Of a DNA stretch of 40,633 nt, positions 18,374 to 25,190 are shown in pieces. The notes beneath the pieces are model-generated. The model saw only the letters and a program-made list of their open reading frames with translations, was not told where the DNA came from and did not search any database. Source of the stretch: JABCPE02 sp963518845 (lineage in GTDB: Bacteria > Bacteroidota > Bacteroidia > Flavobacteriales > Weeksellaceae); NCBI GenBank assembly GCA_963518845.1, contig CAUQKV010000016.1, forward strand, positions 1-40,633. The letters run 5' to 3'. Numbering within the stretch: the first letter of the stretch is position 1; each line of letters begins with the position of its first letter. The position numbers were made by a program, and so were the translations under genes.

Positions 18374-19489
18374 ATGAAAATAGGAATATTAGGAGGCGGA
18401 CAGCTCGGCAGGATGCTCATTCAAGAAGCCTTAAAATACGATGATGAATTTTACACATTAGACCCAAGTTCTGACTGCCCATGCGCAGGAATATCGCACT
18501 TTACAAAAGGTGATTTTAATGATTATCAGGCTGTTATGGATTTTGGGAAGGATAAAGATGTTCTCACAATAGAGATAGAGCATGTGAATGTCCGTGCGCT
18601 GGAAGATTTGCAGAAACAAGGAATAAAAATCATCCCAAGTCCCAATGCTGTCAAAATCATTCAGCAGAAAATATTACAGAAAGAATTTTATCAAAAAAAC
18701 GAAATCCCAAGTCCTGATTTTCAGGTTATTCAAGATAAATCAGAAGTAAATTTTCCTTTGCCTTTTGTTCAAAAACTAAATACTGGCGGCTATGATGGAA
18801 AGGGCGTTCAGGTGATTCGCAATGAAAAAGAGCTGGAAAATCTCTGGAATGAGCCCTCTGTTTTGGAAGCTTTGGTGGATATAGAAAAGGAACTTTCTGT
18901 AATTGTCGCTAAAAACGACAAGGGAGAAGTCAAAGTTTTTCCTGTCACGGAGATGGTTGCCAATCCGCGATTAAATCTACTGGATTTTAATATTTGTCCG
19001 AGCCAAATTTCTGATGAAATCCAAACTCAAATTGATGAAATTGTTAGAAAATTCATCCAAGCGATGGCCTCTTCTGGGCTCTTTGCGATAGAATTATTTT
19101 TGGATAAAAATGGAAAAGTTTGGGTCAATGAAACGGCTCCAAGGCTGCACAACAGCGGACATCTCACGCAGGAAGGAAATAGTAACTCCCAATTTGAGCA
19201 GATGTACCGAGTGGTAAAAAATCTTCCACTAGCAGACACAGATGCCGATAAATACAGCGGAATGTTTAATCTCGTAGGAGAGGATGGCTACCAAGGAAAA
19301 GTCTATTATGAAGGCTTAGAAGATGTTTTAAAACTGCCCAAAACCTATGTTCATCTATATGGCAAGACCGAAACCAAACCTGGGCGTAAAATGGGACATA
19401 TTAACATTTTGGCGGATAGTAGGGAAGAGCTGTTAGAGAAACTCACCACGATAAAATCAATGATTAAAGTGATATCAAAAAAGCATTAG
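18374..19489 (+). CDS. purK: 5-(carboxyamino)imidazole ribonucleotide synthase
   Basis: ATP-grasp enzyme that carboxylates AIR to N5-CAIR in purine biosynthesis; the product is passed to PurE. The 371-aa protein begins KIGILGGGQLGRML (residues 2-15, nucleotide-binding GGGQLG), has the TIEIEHVN segment, the ATP-grasp glycine loop KLNTGGYDGKGVQV (about 135-148), a metal-binding ELFLDKNGKVWVNETAPRLHNSGH segment (about 240-263) and a typical C-terminal PGRKMGHINIL. The stop codon lies inside the stem of a shared bidirectional terminator. purE is on the same strand 1 kb further on but separated by an inverted transporter gene. Firm. Confidence 0.95.
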   Translation: MKIGILGGGQLGRMLIQEALKYDDEFYTLDPSSDCPCAGISHFTKGDFNDYQAVMDFGKDKDVLTIEIEHVNVRALEDLQKQGIKIIPSPNAVKIIQQKILQKEFYQKNEIPSPDFQVIQDKSEVNFPLPFVQKLNTGGYDGKGVQVIRNEKELENLWNEPSVLEALVDIEKELSVIVAKNDKGEVKVFPVTEMVANPRLNLLDFNICPSQISDEIQTQIDEIVRKFIQAMASSGLFAIELFLDKNGKVWVNETAPRLHNSGHLTQEGNSNSQFEQMYRVVKNLPLADTDADKYSGMFNLVGEDGYQGKVYYEGLEDVLKLPKTYVHLYGKTETKPGRKMGHINILADSREELLEKLTTIKSMIKVISKKH

Positions 19490-19507
19490 AAAATTCTAAT
19501 GCTTTTT
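19478..19507. terminator. Bidirectional terminator shared by purK and the EamA gene
   Basis: A 13-bp perfect stem, AAAAAGCATTAGA at 19478-19490 with TCTAATGCTTTTT at 19495-19507 and a 4-base loop. A-runs and T-runs on the two sides make it work in both directions. Both stop codons, purK (19487-19489) and EamA (19496-19498), lie within the structure. Confidence 0.9.
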
Positions 19508-20398
19508 AGTTTTAAACATATCTGGATGATAATTCGTTATAAATATTCCTAAAATAATCAAAAACGCTGCAATGACAAAATTAGAATCCACTGGCTCATC
19601 AGCCACCAGCCAACCTAGAAATATCGCAATAATGGTATTCACATAAGAAATCATAGAAACTTTCACAGCGGAAATTTGGCTTAGGGCATAGATATACGCC
19701 AAATAAGCGATAATGGAAGCAAAAATCGTAAGTGAGAACATTGCAATGAGGCTTTTCAGACTCCATGTTTCTGGCGCAAATTCCTCACCTAGAACCAAAG
19801 CACTGATGATCTGCACTACTCCCGCAAAGATAAACTGATAAAAAAGACTTAATAAAATATTGGTACTTTTATAGTTTGTTTTTTTGATGTAAAGGGCTCC
19901 CGTGGCATTTCCAGAAATAGCAAGGAACAGGTAAATCATTCCTTTGCGGTAATCGGGATTAGCCAAATCTGCCAGTCCATCCCAGAAAATCAAAATAATT
20001 CCAGAAAAGCCTAGTAAAATCCCAAGAACAGATTTTAATGTAAACTGCTGCATTCTAAACAAAACGCTGCCGATAAATATCAAAATAGGCGAACAAGAAC
20101 TAATCAGAGATGCCAGACTGCTGGAAACATGCTCTTCGGCAATCGTAGTAAGTCCATTGGTTATGATAAGAATACAAGTGGAAAGTATCAGCTGAACTTT
20201 TAGATTTTCCCAGCCTATCCATTTTAGTTTTCCTGTAAAGGACAAATAAACACCCAAAATAATAGCCGACAGTACATGCCGAATACCTGCCACATACAGC
20301 GGAGGAATAGTCTCTACAGCGAGTCTAATACCCAAAAACGAAGTCCCCCAGATGATAGCAATGGCCAAAATAGCGAATGTAAGTTTCATGTTTTTCAT
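19496..20398 (-). CDS. EamA/DMT-superfamily transporter
   Basis: A 300-aa polytopic membrane protein with about ten transmembrane segments in two EamA repeats. The first repeat starts TFAILAIAIIWGTSFLGIRLAVETIPP (residues 7-33, the WGTSF.. signature) and the second ends with a SAVKVSMISYVNTIIAIFLGWLVADEP (about 236-262) that matches the typical EamA end. Members export or import small metabolites such as amino acids; the substrate cannot be told. Two start codons are possible, M1 and M4 (ATG at 20389). It lies on the minus strand between purK and purE, ending in the shared terminator at 19478-19507. The family is firm. Confidence 0.85.
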   Translation of the reverse strand: MKNMKLTFAILAIAIIWGTSFLGIRLAVETIPPLYVAGIRHVLSAIILGVYLSFTGKLKWIGWENLKVQLILSTCILIITNGLTTIAEEHVSSSLASLISSCSPILIFIGSVLFRMQQFTLKSVLGILLGFSGIILIFWDGLADLANPDYRKGMIYLFLAISGNATGALYIKKTNYKSTNILLSLFYQFIFAGVVQIISALVLGEEFAPETWSLKSLIAMFSLTIFASIIAYLAYIYALSQISAVKVSMISYVNTIIAIFLGWLVADEPVDSNFVIAAFLIILGIFITNYHPDMFKTKKH

Positions 20399-20504
20399 CT
20401 CGGGAAAATTAGTTTTTCGTTTTAAAGGTTAATTTTTTATCTTTGGAATGTTTAAATTTTTCGTTTGTAAAGTTAATTAAATTTATTTTAAAATCAATCA
20501 AAAT

Positions 20505-21008
20505 ATGGTAGGAATTATTATGGGAAGCAAAAGTGATTTCCCGATTATGCATCAGGCAGTGGATTTTTTACAATCATTGGGAGTTCCCTACGAGGTTACC
20601 ATAGTTTCTGCGCATAGAACTCCAGAACGAATGCTGGACTACGCAAAAACGGCTAAAAAAAGAGGAATCAGTGTAATCATAGCAGGAGCAGGAGGAGCAG
20701 CACATCTGCCTGGGATGGTGGCGAGCTGTACCACCTTGCCAGTGATAGGCGTGCCTATTTTGTCAAGTAATTCTATAGATGGATGGGATAGTGTTTTGTC
20801 CATTTTGCAGATGCCTTCTGGAATTCCTGTTGCTACGGTGGCGCTAAACGGAGCCATGAATGCAGGAATTTTGGCAGCTAAAATTTTAGCGGTATCAAAT
20901 CCTGAAATTGCTGACAAATTGGAAAACTATCAAGAATCCCTCTCCAAAAAAGTATTAGCATCAGTAGATGAACTAAAAACAGATTACCCAAATTCTTATG
21001 ATAAGTAA
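20505..21008 (+). CDS. purE: N5-carboxyaminoimidazole ribonucleotide mutase
   Basis: Class I PurE, which moves the carboxyl group of N5-CAIR to give CAIR in purine biosynthesis. The 167-aa length is typical. Visible motifs: GIIMGSKSDFPIM (residues 3-15), SAHRTPERM (about 40-48), GAGGAAHLPGMVA (about 61-73), and VPILSSNSIDGWDSVLSILQMPSGIPVATVA. Active-site serine and histidine are in place (GSKSD and SAHRTP). TATCTTTG at 20438-20445 could be its -7 box. PurK, its partner, is 1 kb upstream on the same strand, but not in the same transcript because of the inverted transporter gene and the terminator. Confidence 0.96.
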   Translation: MVGIIMGSKSDFPIMHQAVDFLQSLGVPYEVTIVSAHRTPERMLDYAKTAKKRGISVIIAGAGGAAHLPGMVASCTTLPVIGVPILSSNSIDGWDSVLSILQMPSGIPVATVALNGAMNAGILAAKILAVSNPEIADKLENYQESLSKKVLASVDELKTDYPNSYDK

Positions 21009-21102
21009 TGGAATTTTATAGATTTAAACATTTTAGAAGAAAATATTTCAGAAGTATAAAAATATTTCTTTGGAATGGTATTAATAATTAGAAAAATATA
21101 AA

Positions 21103-21480
21103 ATGAAAACAAATCAAGAAATTTTAGATGAATTTGGAGGAATAATTATAAATGATATTTATGATGATTCTATAAAATATTTTAATCAATTAATTGAAAA
21201 CAAAACAAAATGGGGAACAGGACAGATGTTTTCTATTTTTTTTAACAAATTGAGTGTTGAGGATAGAGAAATACTAAAAACTTATTTAGAAGAGTCTATA
21301 AAGACTTCTATATTTGGTTTTTTAGGTATTTTTGAAGAACATGAGTGTTTTAAATTGATTTACGAAGAAAATGGGAAGCAGATTAATTTAGTAGAAATTA
21401 GCGAAATGCTAAAGGCTGAGCCATTGGGGGAAAATGGTTGGATAGAGCGGTTTAGCAAATATGCTAAAGAAAAGGAATGA
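21103..21480 (+). CDS. Hypothetical protein
   Basis: A 125-aa soluble protein, acidic, rich in helices, not recognised. It starts MKTNQEILDEFGGIIINDIYDDS and ends with GENGWIERFSKYAKEKE; the closing NGWIERFS phrase resembles the end of some small bacterial immunity-type proteins, but this is only resemblance. It starts 94 bases after purE and lies just left of the integrated element, whose attL is 65 bases beyond its stop, so it belongs to the chromosomal side. It could be a remnant of earlier insertions at this tRNA locus. No function can be given. Confidence 0.6.
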   Translation: MKTNQEILDEFGGIIINDIYDDSIKYFNQLIENKTKWGTGQMFSIFFNKLSVEDREILKTYLEESIKTSIFGFLGIFEEHECFKLIYEENGKQINLVEISEMLKAEPLGENGWIERFSKYAKEKE

Positions 21481-21510
21481 TATTTTTCAGAATGGAATTT
21501 TTTTAAAAAA

Positions 21511-21544
21511 ATTAGGAAAACTTTAATAAAAAAGCTTTCCTAAT
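21511..21544 (-). terminator. Original tRNA-Leu terminator, now cut off from its gene
   Basis: ATTAGGAAAACTTT at 21511-21524 pairs with AAAGCTTTCCTAAT at 21531-21544 (13 of 14 pairs), and read on the minus strand it is followed by six T. It directly adjoins the attL copy of the tRNA 3' end. Before integration it would have followed tRNA-Leu immediately; the element now separates them by 6 kb. Confidence 0.75.
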
Positions 21545-21560
21545 ATTGTACCCAGAGCCG
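21545..21560. repeat. attL, 16-bp direct repeat
   Basis: ATTGTACCCAGAGCCG, identical to 27581-27596. On the minus strand it corresponds to the last part of the T-stem, the 3' acceptor strand and the discriminator of tRNA-Leu. Beyond base 21560 the match to the tRNA becomes imperfect (AACCCAAACC against GAATCGAACC), so the crossover lies within these 16 bases. Confidence 0.9.
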
Positions 21561-21613
21561 AACCCAAACCAACTTTATAAAAAACATTCTCAACTTTACT
21601 ATTTATCGGTGTT

Positions 21614-21637
21614 AAGCCCCTTATTTAAGGGGTTTTT
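21614..21637 (+). terminator. Terminator at the left end of the element
   Basis: AAGCCCCTT-ATTT-AAGGGGTTTTT, with a CCCCTT/AAGGGG stem flanked by A and T, between attL and the integrase promoter. It would block chromosomal transcription from entering the integrase gene. Confidence 0.75.
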
Positions 21638-21682
21638 AAAATTAAGAAAAATAAAGCGAAATAAAGAATAATAAAAAAAATG

Positions 21683-21713
21683 TTGGCAAAATGTCGGCAA
21701 AATATTAAATTTG
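21683..21713 (+). promoter_or_regulatory. Integrase promoter overlapping the arm-type repeats
   Basis: TTG at 21683-21685, 20 bases, then TAAATTTG at 21706-21713, 20 bases before the integrase ATG. This is a full consensus match. The 19-bp tandem repeat (21685-21703) fills the spacer between the two boxes. Confidence 0.75.
21685..21703. repeat. Left arm-type integrase site candidate
   Basis: GGCAAAATGTCGGCAAAAT, two tandem copies of GGCAAAAT eleven bases apart. The same 19 bases occur at 27510-27528 near the other end and nowhere else that I noticed. Direct repeats near both att sites are the usual form of tyrosine-recombinase arm sites. Confidence 0.7.
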
Positions 21714-21733
21714 CATAAATAAAAGTTGAACTC

Positions 21734-23026
21734 ATGAAAGTCCGTTTTTTTATTCTGAAACAAAAAAATCCCTATTCTCAAATTTATGTAAGGTTTTGGA
21801 GTGGGCGAAAATTTGATTTTAAAACTTCAACAGGTATGCGTGTAGCTTATAAGGATTGGAGCGAAAAAGACGAAAAAGTAAAAAATAAAGTTACAGCTAC
21901 CGACAAAGATTTTATAAATAATAAACTTTTAGAGCTGAAAGCCTTTATAATAGAAAGTTTCAATATAGAGCATAACAGCGGGGAAATAATAGGCAAAGAG
22001 TGGCTAAAAAATAAAATAAATGTATTTTTCGGGCGGGTAGATATGAGTAAGCCCGAAAGCGTTTATTTTTTAGATTGGATAAAAAAATTTATAGAGAACG
22101 CCCCGAAGCGACTAAATAGAGGCAAACCTATAAGTCCAAACACGATAAAAAAATATGTAACTACTTATAATAAATTATTAGCCTTTGAAAGTCACACCAA
22201 GCAAAAACTAACTTTTGCAGATATAAACATGCAGTTTTATTACGACTTCGTGGATTATGCCCGAAATATCTTAAAACTCGGGGTAAATTCTATTTTTACC
22301 CATATAAAAGAAATCCGAGTATTTTGCAGTAATATTGATTTTGAGGGCTTACCAATTCCCAACCATTATAAAAAATTTGATATTATCAGCGAAAAAACCG
22401 AAGATATTTATTTGACTACTTCGGAAATAGACCAAATATTTAAATACGATTTTAGCAATAACCCCCGATTAGACAACGCAAGAGATTTGCTAATAATAGG
22501 GCTAAACACAGGGCTTCGGGTTAGTGATTTTATGCGTTTGGATTTATCCCATATCAAAGACGATACGATAAAAATACAAGCTCAAAAAACAGGTAAAATT
22601 CACGAAATCCCTTTAAATTGGCAGGTAAAACAGACCTTAAAAAAACGAAATGGAAACTTACCCCATGCTATTAGTGACCAAAAATTTAATAAATATATAA
22701 AAGAAATCGGACAAATAATAGGTTTTAATGAGCCAACCAAAGGAGCAAAAGCCCAAATAATAGACGATAAAGGAACAACCCGCAAGGTTTCGGGAATATA
22801 TCCAAAATATGAGCTTATGACTTCGCACATTTGTCGCCGTTCATTTGCAACAAATCTTTACGGACATATTCCAACCCCTACAATTATGGCAATTACAGGA
22901 CACTCTACCGAGACAATGTTTTTGCAATACATTAAAAAAACTGCTTCCGAAAATGCCGAAGTCTTACGAAACTACTACAAGCAAGAAGAAACAAAAACTA
23001 AAAATTCAATTTTAAAAATAGTTTAA
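21734..23026 (+). CDS. int: Tyrosine recombinase (integrase) of the tRNA-Leu element
   Basis: A 430-aa site-specific recombinase that would integrate and excise the element. The N-terminal part (1-95) is the arm-binding/AP2-like type usual in Bacteroidota integrases, followed by a SAM-like core-binding domain (about 105-205) and the catalytic domain (225-415). All catalytic residues are visible: R262 (GLRVSD), K285 (QKTGK), H365 and R368 (HICRRS), H390 (ITGHSTE) and the nucleophile Y399 (FLQYIKK). It is the first gene inside attL, reading into the element. Its promoter contains the arm-type repeats, so the protein may repress itself. It ends before a terminator at 23053-23078. Firm as a family; it appears intact. 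Confidence 0.95.
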   Translation: MKVRFFILKQKNPYSQIYVRFWSGRKFDFKTSTGMRVAYKDWSEKDEKVKNKVTATDKDFINNKLLELKAFIIESFNIEHNSGEIIGKEWLKNKINVFFGRVDMSKPESVYFLDWIKKFIENAPKRLNRGKPISPNTIKKYVTTYNKLLAFESHTKQKLTFADINMQFYYDFVDYARNILKLGVNSIFTHIKEIRVFCSNIDFEGLPIPNHYKKFDIISEKTEDIYLTTSEIDQIFKYDFSNNPRLDNARDLLIIGLNTGLRVSDFMRLDLSHIKDDTIKIQAQKTGKIHEIPLNWQVKQTLKKRNGNLPHAISDQKFNKYIKEIGQIIGFNEPTKGAKAQIIDDKGTTRKVSGIYPKYELMTSHICRRSFATNLYGHIPTPTIMAITGHSTETMFLQYIKKTASENAEVLRNYYKQEETKTKNSILKIV

Positions 23027-23052
23027 AACACTTTTAAAATAAAATTAAATAA

Positions 23053-23078
23053 ACGACGGACAAAATCCGCCGTTTTTT
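23053..23078 (+). terminator. Terminator after the integrase gene
   Basis: ACGaCGG at 23053-23059 pairs with CCGcCGT at 23067-23073 (one mismatch), followed by six T. Confidence 0.8.
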
Positions 23079-23095
23079 GCTTTATTGTTTTAGGC

Positions 23096-23127
23096 TTGAC
23101 CTTTATTGTGTAAAGGTTGCACCTTTG
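23096..23127 (+). promoter_or_regulatory. Promoter and palindromic operator of the small-protein operon
   Basis: TTG at 23096-23098, 21 bases, then CACCTTTG at 23120-23127 (one mismatch from TAnnTTTG). A perfect inverted repeat, AAAGGT-TGC-ACCTTT at 23112-23126, covers the -7 box. The ATG of the 62-aa gene is only five bases beyond the box, so the message would have almost no leader. Confidence 0.6.
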
Positions 23128-23131
23128 TCAT

Positions 23132-23320
23132 ATGGCACAAACAAAAAATTATTTAAAACGGGCAAGGTATATTGTAGAAATCTACAAAAAATATAAACAT
23201 GATGATGTCCCCGACACCCGTATAATTAGGCATGTTTTTCCTAAATATCATATTTATATAAATTACCGCCAATGGATGAACATTAAAGGCATGAGAATAC
23301 CCAAAGAAATAGAAGAATAA
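23132..23320 (+). CDS. Small basic protein of unknown function
   Basis: A 62-aa, strongly basic protein (MAQTKNYLKRARYIVEIYKKYKHDDVPDTRIIRHVFP...), with a helix-rich start and a PDTRIIRHVFPKYHIYINYRQWMNIKG core. A longer reading frame from a TTG at 23117 runs into the operator and promoter, so the ATG at 23132 is preferred. Size, charge and its place directly behind a palindrome-covered promoter are compatible with a small DNA-binding regulator, but there is no recognisable HTH signature. It is the first of three closely spaced genes (11 and 2 bases between), likely one operon. The function is unknown. Confidence 0.65.
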   Translation: MAQTKNYLKRARYIVEIYKKYKHDDVPDTRIIRHVFPKYHIYINYRQWMNIKGMRIPKEIEE

Positions 23321-23331
23321 AAATTTAAAAC

Positions 23332-23604
23332 ATGGAACGAAAAGGATTAGCAGACCTGCGAGATAGATTAGGTAACTCAATAGATATAAATAATTTTAAT
23401 CTATCAGACAATTTTAAAGGCAAAAAACCATTAGTAACGCCCAAAGTTGCCCCGCAACCCGTAAAAGTAACCCCAAGTATTCCCCAAGAATACAAGGGTA
23501 AAACATGGCACGAGCTTTTTGTGGAGGACAAGCTGGAATACATTAGGCAAAATCATTTTGATTTATTTGAAAAATTAAGAAAAAAAGAAATAGAAACTTT
23601 ATAA
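23332..23604 (+). CDS. Small protein of unknown function
   Basis: A 90-aa protein: MERKGLADLRDRLGNSIDINNFNLS, a proline- and lysine-rich middle (KKPLVTPKVAPQPVKVTPSIPQEYKG, about residues 30-55), and a charged C-terminus (WHELFVEDKLEYIRQNHFDLFEKLRKKE). The proline-rich stretch looks like a disordered linker between two short helical ends. No signal peptide or membrane segment, so it is not a phage coat protein. It is the second gene of the three-gene operon. No family is recognised. Confidence 0.6.
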   Translation: MERKGLADLRDRLGNSIDINNFNLSDNFKGKKPLVTPKVAPQPVKVTPSIPQEYKGKTWHELFVEDKLEYIRQNHFDLFEKLRKKEIETL

Positions 23605-23606
23605 AC

Positions 23607-24197
23607 ATGGAAAGCAAAGAATTTAAAAAAGTGGCTCTATACTTTGACGAAAACGGGTATAATGAAAATTTGCAGACACAAGAAGAAACAAAAGGATATT
23701 TGCAAAATATCATTGATAGAATAAAAGAAATAGGGTTAAATATAGACTTCACAAAAATAAGTTTAGAAGATATATTTTTAAACCCTAAAAATTTCTTTAT
23801 AGAGCAGTATGTAAATGGGCAAACAGAAATAAACGGGATACCATTAAACAAAGAAAAAATATTTAGTCTAATGGAAATACCGCCCGAAGTAAATACCATA
23901 ATAGAAAAAATAAAAGCCCTGCGATTTGCCCAAAATGTTTTTGTATTAACAGAAGAGGGGCAAATAATAATAAAAGACGAATTTAAAAACACTCTTCGGG
24001 AACAATGGACAATTTACGCCCATAGTGAAAAAGCAAAAAAACTTTATGACTGCGTAAAAAATATTTACGATAATTTAAAAGAAATACAGCAGAAATGCAC
24101 CCAAGTAAATTTAAACAATATATTAGATAAATACATTAGAATAAATGCTAACGGCGACCAAATAGAAATAAATTACAGAGAAATTGTAAAATCCTGA
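23607..24197 (+). CDS. Protein of unknown function
   Basis: A 196-aa soluble, mostly helical protein (MESKEFKKVALYFDENGYNENLQTQEETKGYLQNIID...), starting two bases after the stop of the preceding gene and ending before a hairpin terminator at 24239-24260. The middle part, with EINGIPLNKEKIFSLMEIPPEVNTIIEKIKALRFAQN (about 72-108), and the lysine-rich end give no recognised motif. No membrane segment. It is the last and largest gene of the operon, and I cannot say whether it is connected with replication, transfer or defence. Confidence 0.6.
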   Translation: MESKEFKKVALYFDENGYNENLQTQEETKGYLQNIIDRIKEIGLNIDFTKISLEDIFLNPKNFFIEQYVNGQTEINGIPLNKEKIFSLMEIPPEVNTIIEKIKALRFAQNVFVLTEEGQIIIKDEFKNTLREQWTIYAHSEKAKKLYDCVKNIYDNLKEIQQKCTQVNLNNILDKYIRINANGDQIEINYREIVKS

Positions 24198-24238
24198 TAG
24201 TTCATATTTGATTTATTTATTTTTCATTATTAGTTTTT

Positions 24239-24260
24239 CCCCCGAAAGGGGGATTTTTTT
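24239..24260 (+). terminator. Terminator of the small-protein operon
   Basis: TCCCCC-GAAA-GGGGGA followed by seven T: a six-pair stem closed by a GNRA-type loop. Confidence 0.9.
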
Positions 24261-24570
24261 ATTTGTGAAATTTTCAATAAAAATACTTTTTTTTTGATGA
24301 ATTTATATTTTTTGAAAAGTGGTAAAATTGCTTTTGTTTCCCAATGTAAAAAAATAGGTATAAAAACTTTAACAAAATTTTAACACAGGAGTTGGAGGTA
24401 GTTTTTCTTATAAAATCCCCTTTAAATCTTACCCCTTATCATACTTTTTTTACAAGAAACCCCTTATTTTTTTATAAAATCTTACCCCCTATTAACCTAA
24501 AAATATTTTATTAAATATTCATTATCAATAATTTATATTTAAAAAGTAATAATTTGATTATATTTTTTTA
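24261..24570. other. AT-rich gap with iteron-like tract
   Basis: No ORF of useful length is seen between the operon terminator and the next hairpin. Between 24409 and 24490 there are two copies of TTATAAAATC (24409-24418 and 24473-24482), two of ATCTTACCCC (24427-24436 and 24480-24489), and four C-blocks with CCCCTT or CCCCCTA (starting near 24418, 24433, 24461 and 24486). A further CCCCTTATTT occurs at 21617-21626. Such spaced repeats can be binding sites for an initiator or an accessory protein. The rest is A/T-rich sequence without clear pattern. Confidence 0.45.
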
Positions 24571-24610
24571 GACATTTCGTTTTTCATCTTCCGAAATGTC
24601 TGTTTTTTTC
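24571..24610 (+). terminator. Orphan terminator between operons
   Basis: AGACATTTCG at 24571-24580 pairs perfectly with CGAAATGTCT at 24593-24602, followed by G and seven T. No annotated gene ends just before it, since the nearest gene end is more than 350 bases away and has its own terminator. It either ends a short RNA from 24261-24570 or attenuates the excisionase-Rep transcript. The remaining bases to 24733 show no clear feature. Confidence 0.8.
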
Positions 24611-24733
24611 TTGCAAAATCCCCCAGCTCTTACTAATTTCAAATAAAAATCAGCAAAAACGGGGTTTAAGTCACATTTGTAAAAAATATAAAATAATCAA
24701 AAATAATTATCATTTAATAAATTTTATTCAATT

Positions 24734-25012
24734 ATGGAAAATTTAAAAATAGAAATTGGCGGGGTAAATCTTTCAGACCTTGCGAACAGAATGGAAAGAA
24801 TAGAGAAACATTTAAACAATTTAAACACCACACCACCCGAGCAGGAGGAGGTTTTATTATCCCGAAATGAAACAATAGAGCTTTTAGGTATCACTTTACC
24901 GACCTTACACGCATGGACGAAAAAGAAACTTTTAAAATCTTATCGTATAGGCTCACGACTACGATACAAAAAAAGCGAAGTAATGGAGGCACTAAAAGAC
25001 ACTGCTAAATAA
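24734..25012 (+). CDS. Excisionase-like helix-turn-helix protein (HTH_17)
   Basis: A 92-aa protein with a short N-terminal coiled-coil-like segment (LSDLANRMERIEKHLNNLNTT, residues 12-32) and a C-terminal MerR-type/HTH_17 winged helix: LLSRNETIELLGITLPTLHAWTKKKLLKSYRIGSRLRYKKSEVMEAL (about residues 41-87). This family includes excisionases and recombination directionality factors that bend DNA at att sites, and also small plasmid regulators. Its position, next to the Rep gene and one base ahead of a small ORF in the same element as the integrase, suits either job. The gene starts a three-gene unit with the 53-aa ORF and Rep. The family is firm, the role inferred. Confidence 0.85.
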   Translation: MENLKIEIGGVNLSDLANRMERIEKHLNNLNTTPPEQEEVLLSRNETIELLGITLPTLHAWTKKKLLKSYRIGSRLRYKKSEVMEALKDTAK

Positions 25013-25013
25013 T

Positions 25014-25175
25014 ATGGACGATATAGAAACTCTAAAAAAATTACTGGACGAAATCGCTGTATTTAGGGAATATGCCCAAGACCTGCAAAATCCTATTTTC
25101 CGTATCACAATAAAACTGCGGATAATAGAAATACAAAAAAAATTAGAAGATTTTTTGAGTAAGGAAATAGAATAA
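25014..25175 (+). CDS. Small 53-aa protein between the HTH gene and Rep
   Basis: An ATG at 25014, one base after the HTH gene's stop, opens a 53-codon frame ending at TAA 25173-25175 and followed by 15 bases before the Rep start. The product is short, helical and alternately charged (MDDIETLKKLLDEIAVF.. and ..IIEIQKKLEDFLSKEIE), consistent with a coiled coil. Tight spacing on both sides supports a real coding gene that is translated with its neighbours. The function is unknown; a small accessory subunit of the initiator would be a possible guess. Confidence 0.6.
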   Translation: MDDIETLKKLLDEIAVFREYAQDLQNPIFRITIKLRIIEIQKKLEDFLSKEIE

Positions 25176-25190
25176 ACCATAAGCACCCCG

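Noticed and set aside
21545..21575. Left att copy as a truncated tRNA-Leu pseudogene
   Set aside because: Only 16 bases are exact and the rest of the T-arm is imperfect; it is better explained as the attL product of site-specific recombination than as a decayed tRNA.
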